64,000 nucleotides of DNA from Gnetum montanum (lineage: Eukaryota > Streptophyta > Gnetopsida > Gnetales > Gnetaceae). The position numbers and the translations under genes are program-made. Positions 10,121 to 19,549 of this stretch are shown here, one piece after another. Every line of letters starts with the position of its first letter. The first letter of the stretch is position 1. The notes under the pieces were generated by a model, which was not told the DNA's origin, made no database searches, and was given only the letters and a program-made list of their open reading frames with translations. The stretch is from contig MNCI01009517.1 of NCBI GenBank assembly GCA_015680685.1, positions 31,251 through 95,250 of the forward strand, written 5' to 3'.

Positions 10121-10834
10121 TGATGGGACATGATATTGCATGGGCCATGATATTGCGTATGCGATATCACGTCCGTCGTGATATCACATCCCACGCGATA
10201 TCGCGTCGTTCCCCGCGATATCGTGGTCCATCGCCAAGTCTATAAATAAGAGGTGGCTCTCCCTTTATTTCTCATCTAGATCTAGAACCTTAGCAAAACT
10301 TTGGTAGTTTTACCTCTCCAGAGATAGAATATTTTCCATGTGCCCGCAGTAGGAGCTCCAAAGTGAACGGATCTTTATTCGAGCAAATATTGTACCTAAA
10401 AACATGTTTGTGTACGACAATAAAGACGAACTTCTTGGATAAACCTTGTAGTGCATGGGATAGGCTAATTAGGAATTTATTTATTTTTATTTACTATTTA
10501 TTATTTACATGCTCTATTAGTCATTAAATCTCTCTCAACCCTTCTCTCCTAGTTAAGTGCCTGAGTACAACCGCTTCAAGCACGTGCGTTACGTTTGGTG
10601 ATCCCAGCAATGATTAGCGTTTGGTAACCAAGGTTGCATTGGTTCAAGGTGTGAATGGTAAGTGGGAATGGATGCTGATGCTAGGTTAATTAAGACTTAG
10701 TTAGTTAGTTAAAGTTAGTAATTAGTCTCTTCACCCTTCACCTTATCAGCATAGGAGATAAAATCGAAAAGACATAAAAATCATATACCTCAGACTTACT
10801 TAACCATACATCGTGACAACTACAAGTAAGTCTA
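10121..10834 (+). repeat. E1 left LTR, 3' truncated
   Basis: It starts TGATGGGACATGATATT, with U3 carrying several GATATCGC-type palindromes, a CTATAAATAAG box at 10240-10250 and AATAAAG near 10420 as likely poly(A) signal. It matches the right LTR up to TACAAGTAAGT and then jumps into gag. About 140 bases of U5 plus the primer site and front of gag are missing. Confidence 0.9.
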
Positions 10835-10835
10835 G

Positions 10836-11640
10836 GATGAAGAGGATGAGTTACCACTCAAAGAGTTGGTGAATAGAAAACCCTTGCTACTCCAAAAGCT
10901 AACAACGGAAGTATCGGCTAAGGTAGATGAAGTATGGAGCTCCTTAGACAGTAAAACTGAAACTATCCTAAATATTGTAGAGGAGTCTAAGGATGAACGA
11001 AGTAGTGACAAGGACAAGAAAAAGTGGAGAGATTCAGGCCCTGCACGTGACAAGGGTAAGGGGAAAATAACTATCTACGATGAGGTTGTGGATTTGGACA
11101 TAGACAATGATGGTGGATGAGAGATCTTCCAATATGACCATCCTAAGGGATGTTGTCCAGTCATCTCACATTTACAAGAGTCTAGGGTGTATGCACTCAA
11201 CCCGAGACTTAACAGACAATAGACAAACTGAAGGTTACCTTATCCCCAAGGTAACCTAAGATAGTTCCACCAATAGATGACATACTATCCAAGTGGAACT
11301 CCACCACAACCCATTGGGCAACCTCAGTAATGGCAATACCCACAGTCATGGGGGATGCCACCGCTGGGGCAACAATACCCTTACCAGCAACCCAATTCTT
11401 ATGGCTACTACGTGCAGCAGCCGATTTCTCCAAGTGACTCCATGGGTCACACAACTTCCCAACGTCACTACCAAGTTTGGGAGTACTTTAGAAGGACTCC
11501 TTCTCCTCAGGGAGACGCTCCACATCCATACCATCCTCCTAATCCATCTGCACCTCTTCCACTGGTAGTTCCCATACCTCCTACTCCAACAATGCAAGGG
11601 AAAATCCCCACTCAACTATAGCAATGTAACGCTACGAGAG
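10836..11640 (+). pseudogene. E1 gag, C-terminal part
   Basis: The frame begins EEDELPLKELVNRKPLLLQ and reaches GKGKITIYDEVVDLDIDNDG before a TGA at 11118. Beyond it YDHPKGCCPVISHLQ corresponds to the zinc-finger region of E3 gag, but the first two Cys are lost. A Gln/Pro/Tyr-rich tail follows in another frame (PPLGQQYPYQQPNSYGYYV). The capsid domain seen in E3 and E5 is missing because of the deletion that also removed the LTR end. The tail matches the C-terminal part of the E3 protein. Confidence 0.65.
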
Positions 11641-11849
11641 CCGTAACCATTCAACCCGCTGCTGGTTCTGACAACCGCAAAAAGAGAAGACCTTTCTTTA
11701 GAACCAAAAGACCAAACAAGCTCTCATAACCACAAGTAGTTAAGTCTAGGTACGCTCCTCCAACACATAAGGCTTCGGAGCACCCTTCAGTCCAACAACA
11801 GAGCTTAACGCATATGGTTATGTTAACACATACCGTAACTGACTGGATT

Positions 11850-12505
11850 AAGGTAGGCCACCTTCCCAAAAAACTATCTAACCCTGGAAGTCCCTTAATC
11901 TACCTCCAAGTCGCTAGGAATGAACCACATAAGGCTCTTCTTGACTCAGGTTCTGGAGTCAACCTAATATGACAAGAAATGTATCAAGCCTGGAACCTAC
12001 CCCAACTTAAGAAGAGCAACATTCAACTAGAGCTAGCTGACCAGTCATCACCATTCCCTTGGGATTGGTGGAGGACATCCTTACCACTGTGTGTGGTTGG
12101 TCATACCCAGCCAATTTCCTAGGGATTGAAGTTAGCAACAATGAAGGGGACTTCCCAATTATAATGGGAAGGGCATGGCTAAGCACGATAGATGCATGCC
12201 TAGGAATTCGTGATCTTTCCTTGGAAATATCTAAGGTAAAAATTTATGGAAAGATCAAGAAGAAGAAAGTTCCATGTATCACATACAATGATTCATCGGG
12301 TGATGACATGGAGGAATGTCCAACATCTTTTACATGCAATCGGTATGCCCTAGAAACTTTGAGACAAAGATGCCTGTATGTAGCAAATACACAACAAGTG
12401 GACACCCCGTGGTTGATAGCTAGTCAAAAGAGCAAACCAACATGCATGGAACAAACTGGGGGAATAACGCATTCCTGCAACGAAGTCATAGACACATTGG
12501 AATAG
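11850..12505 (+). pseudogene. E1 aspartic protease with C-terminal extension
   Basis: The active-site box is HKALLDSGSGVNLI (D-S-G), followed by a stop where the family has a sense codon, then ELADQSSPFP. A frameshift near 12055 leads into an open stretch (12059-12505) with the flap-distal box GDFPIIMGRAWLSTIDACLG. The tail KIKKKKVPCITYNDSSG has counterparts in E2 and E5. Such proteases cut the gag-pol precursor. The stop and frameshift make it non-functional. Confidence 0.75.
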
Positions 12506-14588
12506 GAGCATCTCCAACTTCCACCCCTTAATCTAAGAACATCAATTGGGAGAAGTTGGACACTTCTAAGAAATTCAAATAGATGTTCATTATTTCAGAT
12601 CTCTTCCTTTCCATTCAATCATGGGGGGAGATGGCCACCTATGCTAATCATTTGGGGCCCTTAGTTCTTTTAAGTTTTTATTTTACACATTTTTTTCTTA
12701 CACATTTTTTTTACAAGTTTTTGTTTTACACATTTTTGTTTTACACCTTTTTTTTACACATTTTTGTTTTACAAATTTCTTTAACTCTTCTTGTTTTTTG
12801 TCTTACAACGTCATTATACTTTTTCATTGTGTGTGTGTGTGTGTGATCCATCTTGTAAGTTTGTCATTTAATAAGTGTTCTTAATGGTGGTATGAACTAT
12901 TTTTATATTGTTTGCTAATGTTTGATTTTTACCTTTAAGTTATGATGTTGATACTAAGGTATGTTTTTTTTGATATAGTAGGCAATAAGTCCACTTCATC
13001 CACACATCCATAACTTTCTATGGTCTTTCTTGACTTGGAAATATATAGTCCTTTCTAAATAAGAACTCTAACGAATCGGTGATTGGGAATTTCTCAAACT
13101 AAGGAAGGACTCAAGGATTGAAAAGGGTATGACTTCAAGGGAACTTGATGCATTTGTGTTGGCCATTCTCTTGGGTGCTTGGATGTTTTCTTCTTGAGTT
13201 TTCTTATCGGTTCGATGTTACCCAATTATTGGGAAGCTAAGCAAAAAAAAATAACAAAGCCTTTACATGGTGTGGTTCTCACACATAAACATATGAAACA
13301 CAAAAAGAAAAAAAAAACAAACTGTGAGAATTCAAAGCACACCCCTTAGATGAAATAACCCTTTGGGCTAGAAGCACTGGTTATGGAACTAAAATAAAAA
13401 TGTTCCCTCTAACTAAGGCCCTTCTCGCTTCCCATTCTCTCCTCCTTGTTTTGTCAAAATGGTGGTGGCTCTTGGGTGAAGGCATTCTTGTTACTTCAAG
13501 TGGATGGTTTAGCCGAATGCATTAATGCGAAGTCACTGGATGTGGTTTTTTTGAGGCTGGAATTGGAATGGGATCTGCTAAGTCACATTAATCATGAATT
13601 ACACAAGGGGTTGTACACCACCTTGTCCTTGGGATTCCATTCCATTCTCTTCTCTCCATCCTTCTCTCCATTGTTCACCTCATTACTAGTTGTATCATTA
13701 GTGTATATTTTGGTTGATACATTGTTTTCTTTTCGGTAAATTCTTGCGGTTAAGACTTTAAATTTTGTTCCAAATGACATTCCCAGAGCCTAAGGACTCT
13801 TTGAATGTGGGTTTGTCAAGGCATTAAGGGCATGAGCCTGGTTTGGGGAGGACCCACTGACATTCCTATTTGGTGCACCAGTTAAATTCTTTTCCCTAAC
13901 ATTTTTGCAATCTATATTATTTTGTTCATTTCCATCTTGACATCCATTTCATCGATGTTATAGTTGTCTCTTTTTCTCCATCTTTCTTGTTCTTTATTCT
14001 TTCTCCATTCTATTGCTATTGGAGGTTCACTCTTAGTCACGAGGGTCCAGACCCAAATTTTTTTGATTTTTCTCCTAACCCCTACATCTTTGGTAGTCGC
14101 CACTATGATATCTCCAAATCCATATCAACCATACAACAACTCAGCCAATGGACCTTTCATCGAAGCAAGGTATCAATTGCATTATGATTCATTTACCCTT
14201 GCTAATATAAGACTATGTTGTGTGTGTAGATGGAAATCATACAACAATGGATTGGATTTGGAGGGAACACTTGGAATGGAATGGTGCTAAAGCAACTATG
14301 CAAGGAGCAAGATTGATGGTGTGCTTACAGATGGATAACAAAAGGTGTAATCTTAGCGTTGGTGGCAGCAAAACTTCTCTCTCTCTCTCTCTCAGCTACC
14401 AACTAAGGCCAGATGTCAAATGTAATAAGGTGTTCACTCTTGTTGTCATGAACACTAGTTTTGTCTTGTCTTGTAATGATGATCCGTTCACATGTCATCC
14501 CATTAGTTCCATTTGAGTTAATAATCCCATACCATCCCAATATTTTGTAAGGAACTTGAGGACGAGTTTTTATTCAGTCATGGGGGTA
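12506..14588 (+). other. E1 non-coding 3' region
   Basis: From left to right it holds a polypurine-like motif CAATCATGGGGGGAGATGG (12617-12635), a thymine-rich block with TTTTACACA repeats (12665-12800), a (GT)n run (12832-12845), a hairpin-plus-box TTTGGGGAGGACCCACTG (13828-13859) shared with E2 and E3, a possible acceptor GTGTGTAG/ATG at 14221-14232, a (CT)n run (14376-14393), and the 3' signals AACTTGAGGACGAGTTTTTA and TCATGGGGGTA next to the LTR. No RT or integrase is detectable, so pol has been lost. Confidence 0.7.
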
Positions 14589-15382
14589 TGATGGGATGTG
14601 ATATCGGGTCTACTGCGATATCGCATCCCACGCGATATCGCATCGCCCACCAAGTCTATAAATAAGAGGCAACTCTTCCTTTGTTTCTCATCTAGATCTA
14701 GATCCTTAGCGAAACTCTAGCAGTTTTACCTCTCCAGAGATAGAATATTTTCCATGTGCCCATAGTAGGAGCTCCAAAGTGAACGGATCTTTATTCAAGC
14801 AAATATTGTACCTGAACACATGTTTGTGTACGACAATAAAGACGAACTTCTTGGATAAATCTTGCAGTGCATGGAATAGGCTAATTAGGAATTTATTTAT
14901 TGTTATTTACTATTTATTATTTACATGCTTTATTAGTCATTAAATCTCTCTCAACCCTTCTCTCCTATTTAATTGCCTCAGTATGATCGCTTCGAGCATG
15001 TGCATTATGCTTGGTGATCCCAGCAACGATTAGCGTTTGGTAACCAAGGTTGCATTGGTTTACGGTGTGAACGGTAAGTGAGAATGGATGCTGATGCTAG
15101 GTTAATTAATACTTAGATAGTTAGTTAAAGTTAGTAATTAGTCTCTTCACCCTTCACCTTATTAGCATAGGAGATAAAATCGAAAAGACATAAAAATCAT
15201 ATACCTTAGACTTACTTAACCATACACCGTGACAACTACAAGTAAGTATGGGAAGACAACGAATAATTAACCTTAAGTGTTCCATTAGGCATGTAGGCAC
15301 TTCATGTATTGAGTTCGACCGAATCATGTGTGCTACGCTCATATTCGTATGGTTGAGTGTAGGGGTACCTCACCACTCATCA
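14589..15382 (+). repeat. E1 right LTR (794 bp)
   Basis: It begins TGATGGGATGTGATATCG, has a CTATAAATAAG box at 14656-14666 and ends GGGGTACCTCACCACTCATCA. This is the complete reference copy for the sub-family with the CTTACTTAACCATAC word, to which E6 also belongs. Confidence 0.93.
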
Positions 15383-16278
15383 ACATGTCACCTACCGAGT
15401 TGCACCCTACGTAGATCACGTGGCCATTCCAGCAATGGGGACTAGATATCATAGGACCCATAACACCTAAGTCTTCCATAGGGCACAACTTCATTATTAC
15501 TACCACTGAGTACTTCACAAAGTGGGAAAAAGCTATATCCCTTAGGAAGATCACGTCTTAGTAGGTTTGCCACTTCATCTTGGACAACATTGTAATAAGG
15601 TTTGGTCTTCCCATGACTATTGTGACAGATAATAGGCCATAGTTTAGTCGTGTAGAAACCAAAACCTTCTATAGCAACCTTGGCATTAGGCAATCTTTCT
15701 CGTCACCATATTACCCACATGCCAACAGTTAGGTAGAAGCTATAAACAAAGCCATCATCAACTTGCTCAAAAGAATGCTTAGCAGCAGCAAGAAGCAATG
15801 ACATGAGCAAATCCTCTATGTGCTCTAGGCCTACCATATGACGTGTAGAATGGCTACAAGTAAGACCCCCTATAGCCTATTCTACAGATCTAAAGTAGTG
15901 TTGCCTCTTGAATTATAGGTACCATCACTATGGGTGATCCTTTCATGTGTTGTAAATGAGGCACCGAATAATGGGTTGAAGATCATCGATCTCGACTCCC
16001 TAGAGGAAGAGCATGTACAAACACTGAGCCGTATCGAATTGTATCAGGACAAGTAGCAGCAAAAGCATCATGCAGACCTACATCGATGGTCGATTAAAAA
16101 GGGGGACCTAGTCCTCAAAGCTGTGCGTGAACATGTGGACAGGTTTTTAGCAAATTGGGAAGGTCCATTCATAGTCACAAAAGCCTACGAGAATGGAGCC
16201 TTCAAGCTGGTAGACATGGATGGTAGAGAGTTTGAAAACCCTATAAATCATTTGTACTTAAATCCATACTTCGTCTGA
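15383..16278 (+). pseudogene. E0 integrase core and C-terminal domain, right of the E1 insertion
   Basis: After the right copy of ACATG the integrase resumes with WGLDIIGPITP (first Asp), FIITTTEYFTKWEKAIS, IVTDNRP (second Asp) and VEAINKAIINLLKRML (Glu), the D,D-35-E set. The C-terminal module GDLVLKAVREHVDRFLANWE then GPFIVTKAYENGAFKLVDMD runs to a TGA at 16276. A GPF/Y-type module without chromodomain is usual for the Tat and Athila groups. At least six in-frame stops, mostly TAG, show it is dead. The insertion splits the protein between zinc finger and core. Confidence 0.85.
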
Positions 16279-16285
16279 TATAGAG

Positions 16286-16875
16286 GCAAGGTAAGCATCA
16301 TAGTCCGCCATGAGTATAAACTGGCACACATAGTCCGCTGAGACTATAAAATGGCATTCACAGTCCGCCATGACTATAAATTGGCACAGATAGTCTGCTA
16401 TGACTATAAACTAGCATAGATAGTCCGCTACGACTATAAACTGGCATCCATAGTCCACTACAACTATAAACTGGCATTCATAGTCTGCTATGACTATACA
16501 CTGGCAACCATAGTATGCCATGACTATAAACTAGCACTCATAGTCCGCTAAGACTATAAACTGGCATTCACAGTCCGCTATGACTATAAACTGGCACAGA
16601 TAGTCTGCTATGACTATAAACTGGCAAAGATAGCCCTCTATGACTATAAATTGGCACAGACCATCTGCCATGACATAAAACTGGTAAAGCACATCCACTA
16701 TGATGTAAAAATAGCATAGTTGATCTGCTATGACCTTAAACTGGTCCATCCACGATCCGCTACAATGATAAACTAGCACAACGGTCTACTAGGACCTTAA
16801 ACTAGCACACCATGGTTTGCTAGGACCTTAAACTAGTACATCTGATGGTCTACCAGGACCTTAAACGAGGTTCAC
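16286..16875 (+). repeat. Tandem array C, 30-bp unit (AGTCCGCTATGACTATAAACTGGCA plus 5)
   Basis: Around twenty imperfect copies follow the integrase stop by eight bases. The first part has period 30 (core of 25 plus a variable CAGAT, TTCAT or ACCAT spacer); the last copies drift to GGTCTACTAGGACCTTAAACTAGC, the form found at 7165-7397 and 119-328. Since 30 is a multiple of three, all frames read as repeats, for example YDYKLAQIVC in the frame of integrase. Tandem arrays between integrase and the 3' LTR are a described habit of Tat-lineage elements. Confidence 0.9.
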
Positions 16876-17228
16876 GACACAATGTCCTCAGCGTGCATCC
16901 ATGACCCTACAAGCAAGAAAACGTGCATAGTGCCAACATGGGGTGGTACATTGTAGTTCCAGAATGCAGTTCACAATGCCAAGAAAGCACCCTATGGAAT
17001 ATATGCAACACCATTGCCCCTGACATCTTGTTGATCCTCTGGAGATGTCATCTGATATCTTACTGACCTTCCAGAGCTACTACTATCACAGCTAGTCAAC
17101 TTGGCAGTAGCTCCTGTGGTTGACGCTTGCTGTTGGAGTCCCAGCACTATTGTGGCACAGCCACAAAGTTGCTACCCTCCAACTCCTACTCTTATTTAGG
17201 CTCAAAAGACATTCAACTATTAGGCTTC

Positions 17229-17594
17229 TCACTGTACAGCTAAACTACATGATGTTTTTCTTGGATGGGGATTCCTGAATACTTGCATCACTAAAACTCC
17301 TAGCCTCCTCAATGCCAACCCCTCCATGTTGATGTTTCGAGAACTGCTGCTGGCCTTTCTAGTTTGGACGTCGCATGCCTCAGCAACAACGTCCATTACT
17401 CTAGCAGCATCCAAAGCAAGCAAGACCTTTACCTTCATTTTTCTTGATGGTTGCTTCTTCTGGTTTACTCTCTGTTGTGCTTGTAGGGTACGTGTCGGAG
17501 GGGCATCGGTCAGAAGTGCATTTTGCCAATGTGGTAGGACACTACATCGTTCCAAGGTGGTCATCCTGACTATCTTGGCTACTTGGGAGTGCAC
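17229..17594 (-). CDS. Antisense reading frame downstream of array C, product unknown
   Basis: This open frame of 121 codons on the minus strand includes LPHWQNALLTDAPPTRTLQA and RKASSSSRNINMEGLALRRL, basic and Ser-rich. An alternative minus-strand frame over the same bases also reads with few stops (ESKPEEATIKKNEGKG), so the true frame is uncertain. It lies where the antisense gene of region A would lie relative to its array. No homology to that gene is evident by eye. Confidence 0.3.
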   Translation of the reverse strand: MHSQVAKIVRMTTLERCSVLPHWQNALLTDAPPTRTLQAQQRVNQKKQPSRKMKVKVLLALDAARVMDVVAEACDVQTRKASSSSRNINMEGLALRRLGVLVMQVFRNPHPRKTSCSLAVQ

Positions 17595-17599
17595 ATCCT

Positions 17600-18115
17600 A
17601 TCCTTCTCCTTAACCTCCTTTACCTCATTTCTTACACCCACAGTTCTCCTTCTCATACCTCTTTTTATGAATTTTGACAATGCCTATAAAGCCTTCCCAT
17701 ATGCTCAACCAAAAAATCCATGACACACATAACGCAACTCTTCGCATGGGAAGCATCTGTAGGCAGGTCAAAGTCCCACACGGATGTAACAAAACTCATC
17801 CTAGGGAGAAAACACCTATCCTACATCAAGGTTGTTTGCAAATGAACATGGAAAAATAACAAAAGAAAAGCATAAAAGAGCAAAAGCTTAAAAAAATGTG
17901 CCTAAAAAAAAGAGCACATCTGCTATTTCACAATGACCATCTCTAAGCATTTTGATGAGAGGTTAGAATGCCCATTCATATCAAATCCCTCACAAGCACT
18001 CCAATGAGGAACCACACTATGCTACATCTTTCCCTTCCTGAAACTATCCCCACAGATCCACCCTTTCCCCTTTCCCTACATGACTATCCTGGTACTCTCA
18101 AGCATAGCTAAGTGA
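17600..18115. other. No gene recognised
   Basis: Mixed-composition sequence with a short open frame (17674-17859, plus) that I cannot relate to anything. Likewise 16876-17228 shows only a few CTGACATCTTG-like words. Both belong to the 3' region of E0. Confidence 0.4.
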
Positions 18116-18175
18116 CATCTGGACAATTACTAAAGAGCGATGTTAGCATCTGGACAATTACTAAAGAGCGATGTT
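18116..18175. repeat. 29-bp direct duplication, period 31
   Basis: CATCTGGACAATTACTAAAG and nine further bases occur at 18116-18144 and again, identical, at 18147-18175. Perfect identity suggests a recent duplication, or slippage in assembly. Confidence 0.9.
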
Positions 18176-18181
18176 CTGTAT

Positions 18182-18227
18182 TCTTTGTTGACGTCTCTTG
18201 GGCCCATCCTCTAGACGTCAACAAAGA
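18182..18227. repeat. Perfect 15-bp inverted repeat with 16-base loop
   Basis: TCTTTGTTGACGTCT (18182-18196) pairs exactly with AGACGTCAACAAAGA (18213-18227). The arms contain TGACGTC, the core of plant bZIP sites. It could be a regulatory palindrome of an LTR, or a hairpin in a transcript. I found no element ends tied to it. Confidence 0.8.
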
Positions 18228-18529
18228 GGGACTAGTGAAACACCATAAAATTTTAGGACCTCCATCTTTCAGTGAGGTCTAGGAATTTAGGCAAGGGCTT
18301 CGACAAGTGCAACGTCATGATCATTGGGTAATAAAGTGTAGACACCGAAGATAGACTGTGCAGTCTGGCAAGTTTTCTACTTCCATGATAGGCAGGCTTG
18401 CCAGGCTCACCAACCTGCCCAAATGGATAGTTGGCCCCACTGACAGTCTACCCAAAGACCATGCCTGGAGTTGTCAACGGTGTTCAGGATGGACAAAATA
18501 ATTTGGTAAGTTTTCTAGTAGAGAGGTTT

Positions 18530-18890
18530 TCTACACTACACTACGTTACGCAGTGTAGCAAACCTTCAAAAAATTAATCAAGCATTTGAATACAAGCTTT
18601 GGCAAGATGTTTGCACAAGGCAAAGTTAGAATTTGGCCAACACAGGGTGCTATGCTATGCTACGCTACATAGCGTAGCAATGGCGAAACATGCAAAGACT
18701 CCTCTACCAAGTCGTTTTGGTAAAAGGACTGCATCTAACAACAGTTTGGCTTCCAAAACTACCCTGTCTTAGTTAGCCCTTGAACTACAAGCAAATTTTT
18801 CTCATGAAACCCTGCAATTTTTACAGAAATTCATGTTACATTGGCTGCTATGCTATGCTATGCTATGTAGCATAACATAGCATAGCAAAG
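18530..18890. repeat. Three hairpins of TAGCR/GYTAC words
   Basis: Near 18532-18562, 18650-18682 and 18849-18885 runs such as GCTATGCTATGCTACGCTAC are followed by their complement (CATAGCGTAGCA). The longest is close to a perfect palindrome with arms TGCTATGCTATG and CATAGCATAGCA. The words are the same as those of the first intron of the gene in region A. Confidence 0.75.
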
Positions 18891-19131
18891 ATGAAAACCA
18901 ATAAAATTCTCCAAAGATTAACCCAGTGTGTGCCAAGGCTTCCAGAAAATGCTGTTGACTCCAACGCAAGTTTCCTGTTCAAATCGGTGGCTACGCTAGG
19001 TCAATGTGTTAGACAACATAAGTGATGCAAAGTTGACAGAGGCATCAGGACATCTTCAGCTAGCTCTACAACTTGTTAGTAATAACTAAGCTCGCTATGA
19101 TCAGCGACTTTATTCCACTTTGGCATACCCC

Positions 19132-19314
19132 TTAGTCCATCCCCCAAAATTTGTCACTACGCTTGATCCTATTCATAAAGATAGGGAAGACGTAGTCCTG
19201 GGGTGGAGACTCCATTTTTGCTTGCATTTTTAGCACACTGGATTCCAGCATGTGCAATTTCAACAACATGATTACAGTGTAGCAAAGTTCATGACCGACA
19301 TAGCACATCCACAT
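19132..19314 (-). CDS. Minus-strand reading frame upstream of the hairpins, product unknown
   Basis: This frame of 60 codons begins MWMCYVGHELCYTVIMLLKL. By position it could be the first exon of an antisense gene behind E0, matching the 41-codon frame at 6892 in region A, with the pentanucleotide hairpins in between acting as intron. No TATA box stands out upstream and the two peptides are not clearly alike, so this is positional inference only. Confidence 0.25.
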   Translation of the reverse strand: MWMCYVGHELCYTVIMLLKLHMLESSVLKMQAKMESPPQDYVFPIFMNRIKRSDKFWGMD

Positions 19315-19549
19315 GGTACGAGCACATCAAAGGTAGAAAGTTCTTTGTATGCATCTATTTGAAAAATAAAACTAGAATAAATGATGGCTACATTAATGGT
19401 GTACGCAAAAGCCCCTATGGCTTCCATGATAAGAAAAGCACTATGTTTTTTATGACAATACTTTATGAAAGCATTGTGAATTGCACTTATGAGAAAGAAA
19501 TTTCCCTACCAATTGTTCCCTAGATAATCATTTGTAAAGGGGAAACAAT

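Larger units (their letters stand above)
10121..15382 (+). mobile_element. E1: non-autonomous Ty3/gypsy element nested in E0 integrase
   Basis: The element is bounded by two LTRs and a perfect 5-bp target duplication. Inside are the C-terminal part of gag, an aspartic protease and about 2 kb of non-coding sequence; RT, RNase H and integrase are absent. The left LTR lacks its last part and the primer site because of a deletion (junction near 10834). The two LTRs differ by scattered changes, mostly C/T and G/A. It belongs to the same family as E2, E3, E5, E6 and the solo LTR E4. Confidence 0.9.

Noticed and set aside
10121-10240. GATATCGC-rich stretch as a possible CRISPR array or satellite
   Set aside because: Copies are few, irregularly spaced and confined to the U3 part of LTRs; this is LTR promoter structure in a plant genome.
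12583-12846. Plus-strand frame of 87 codons rich in Phe and Leu, looking like a membrane protein
   Set aside because: It is produced by the thymine-rich block and the GT run; its start overlaps the polypurine-like motif. Not a protein.
13446-13739. 97-codon frame in E1 with a hydrophobic end, possible envelope remnant
   Set aside because: No signal peptide at the start, no counterpart in E2 or E3, and it overlaps nothing conserved; chance is likelier.
16531-16779. Open frame of 82 codons on the minus strand with repeats CQFIVIADY
   Set aside because: It is the reverse reading of the 30-bp tandem array; a unit divisible by three keeps all frames open. No evidence of a gene.
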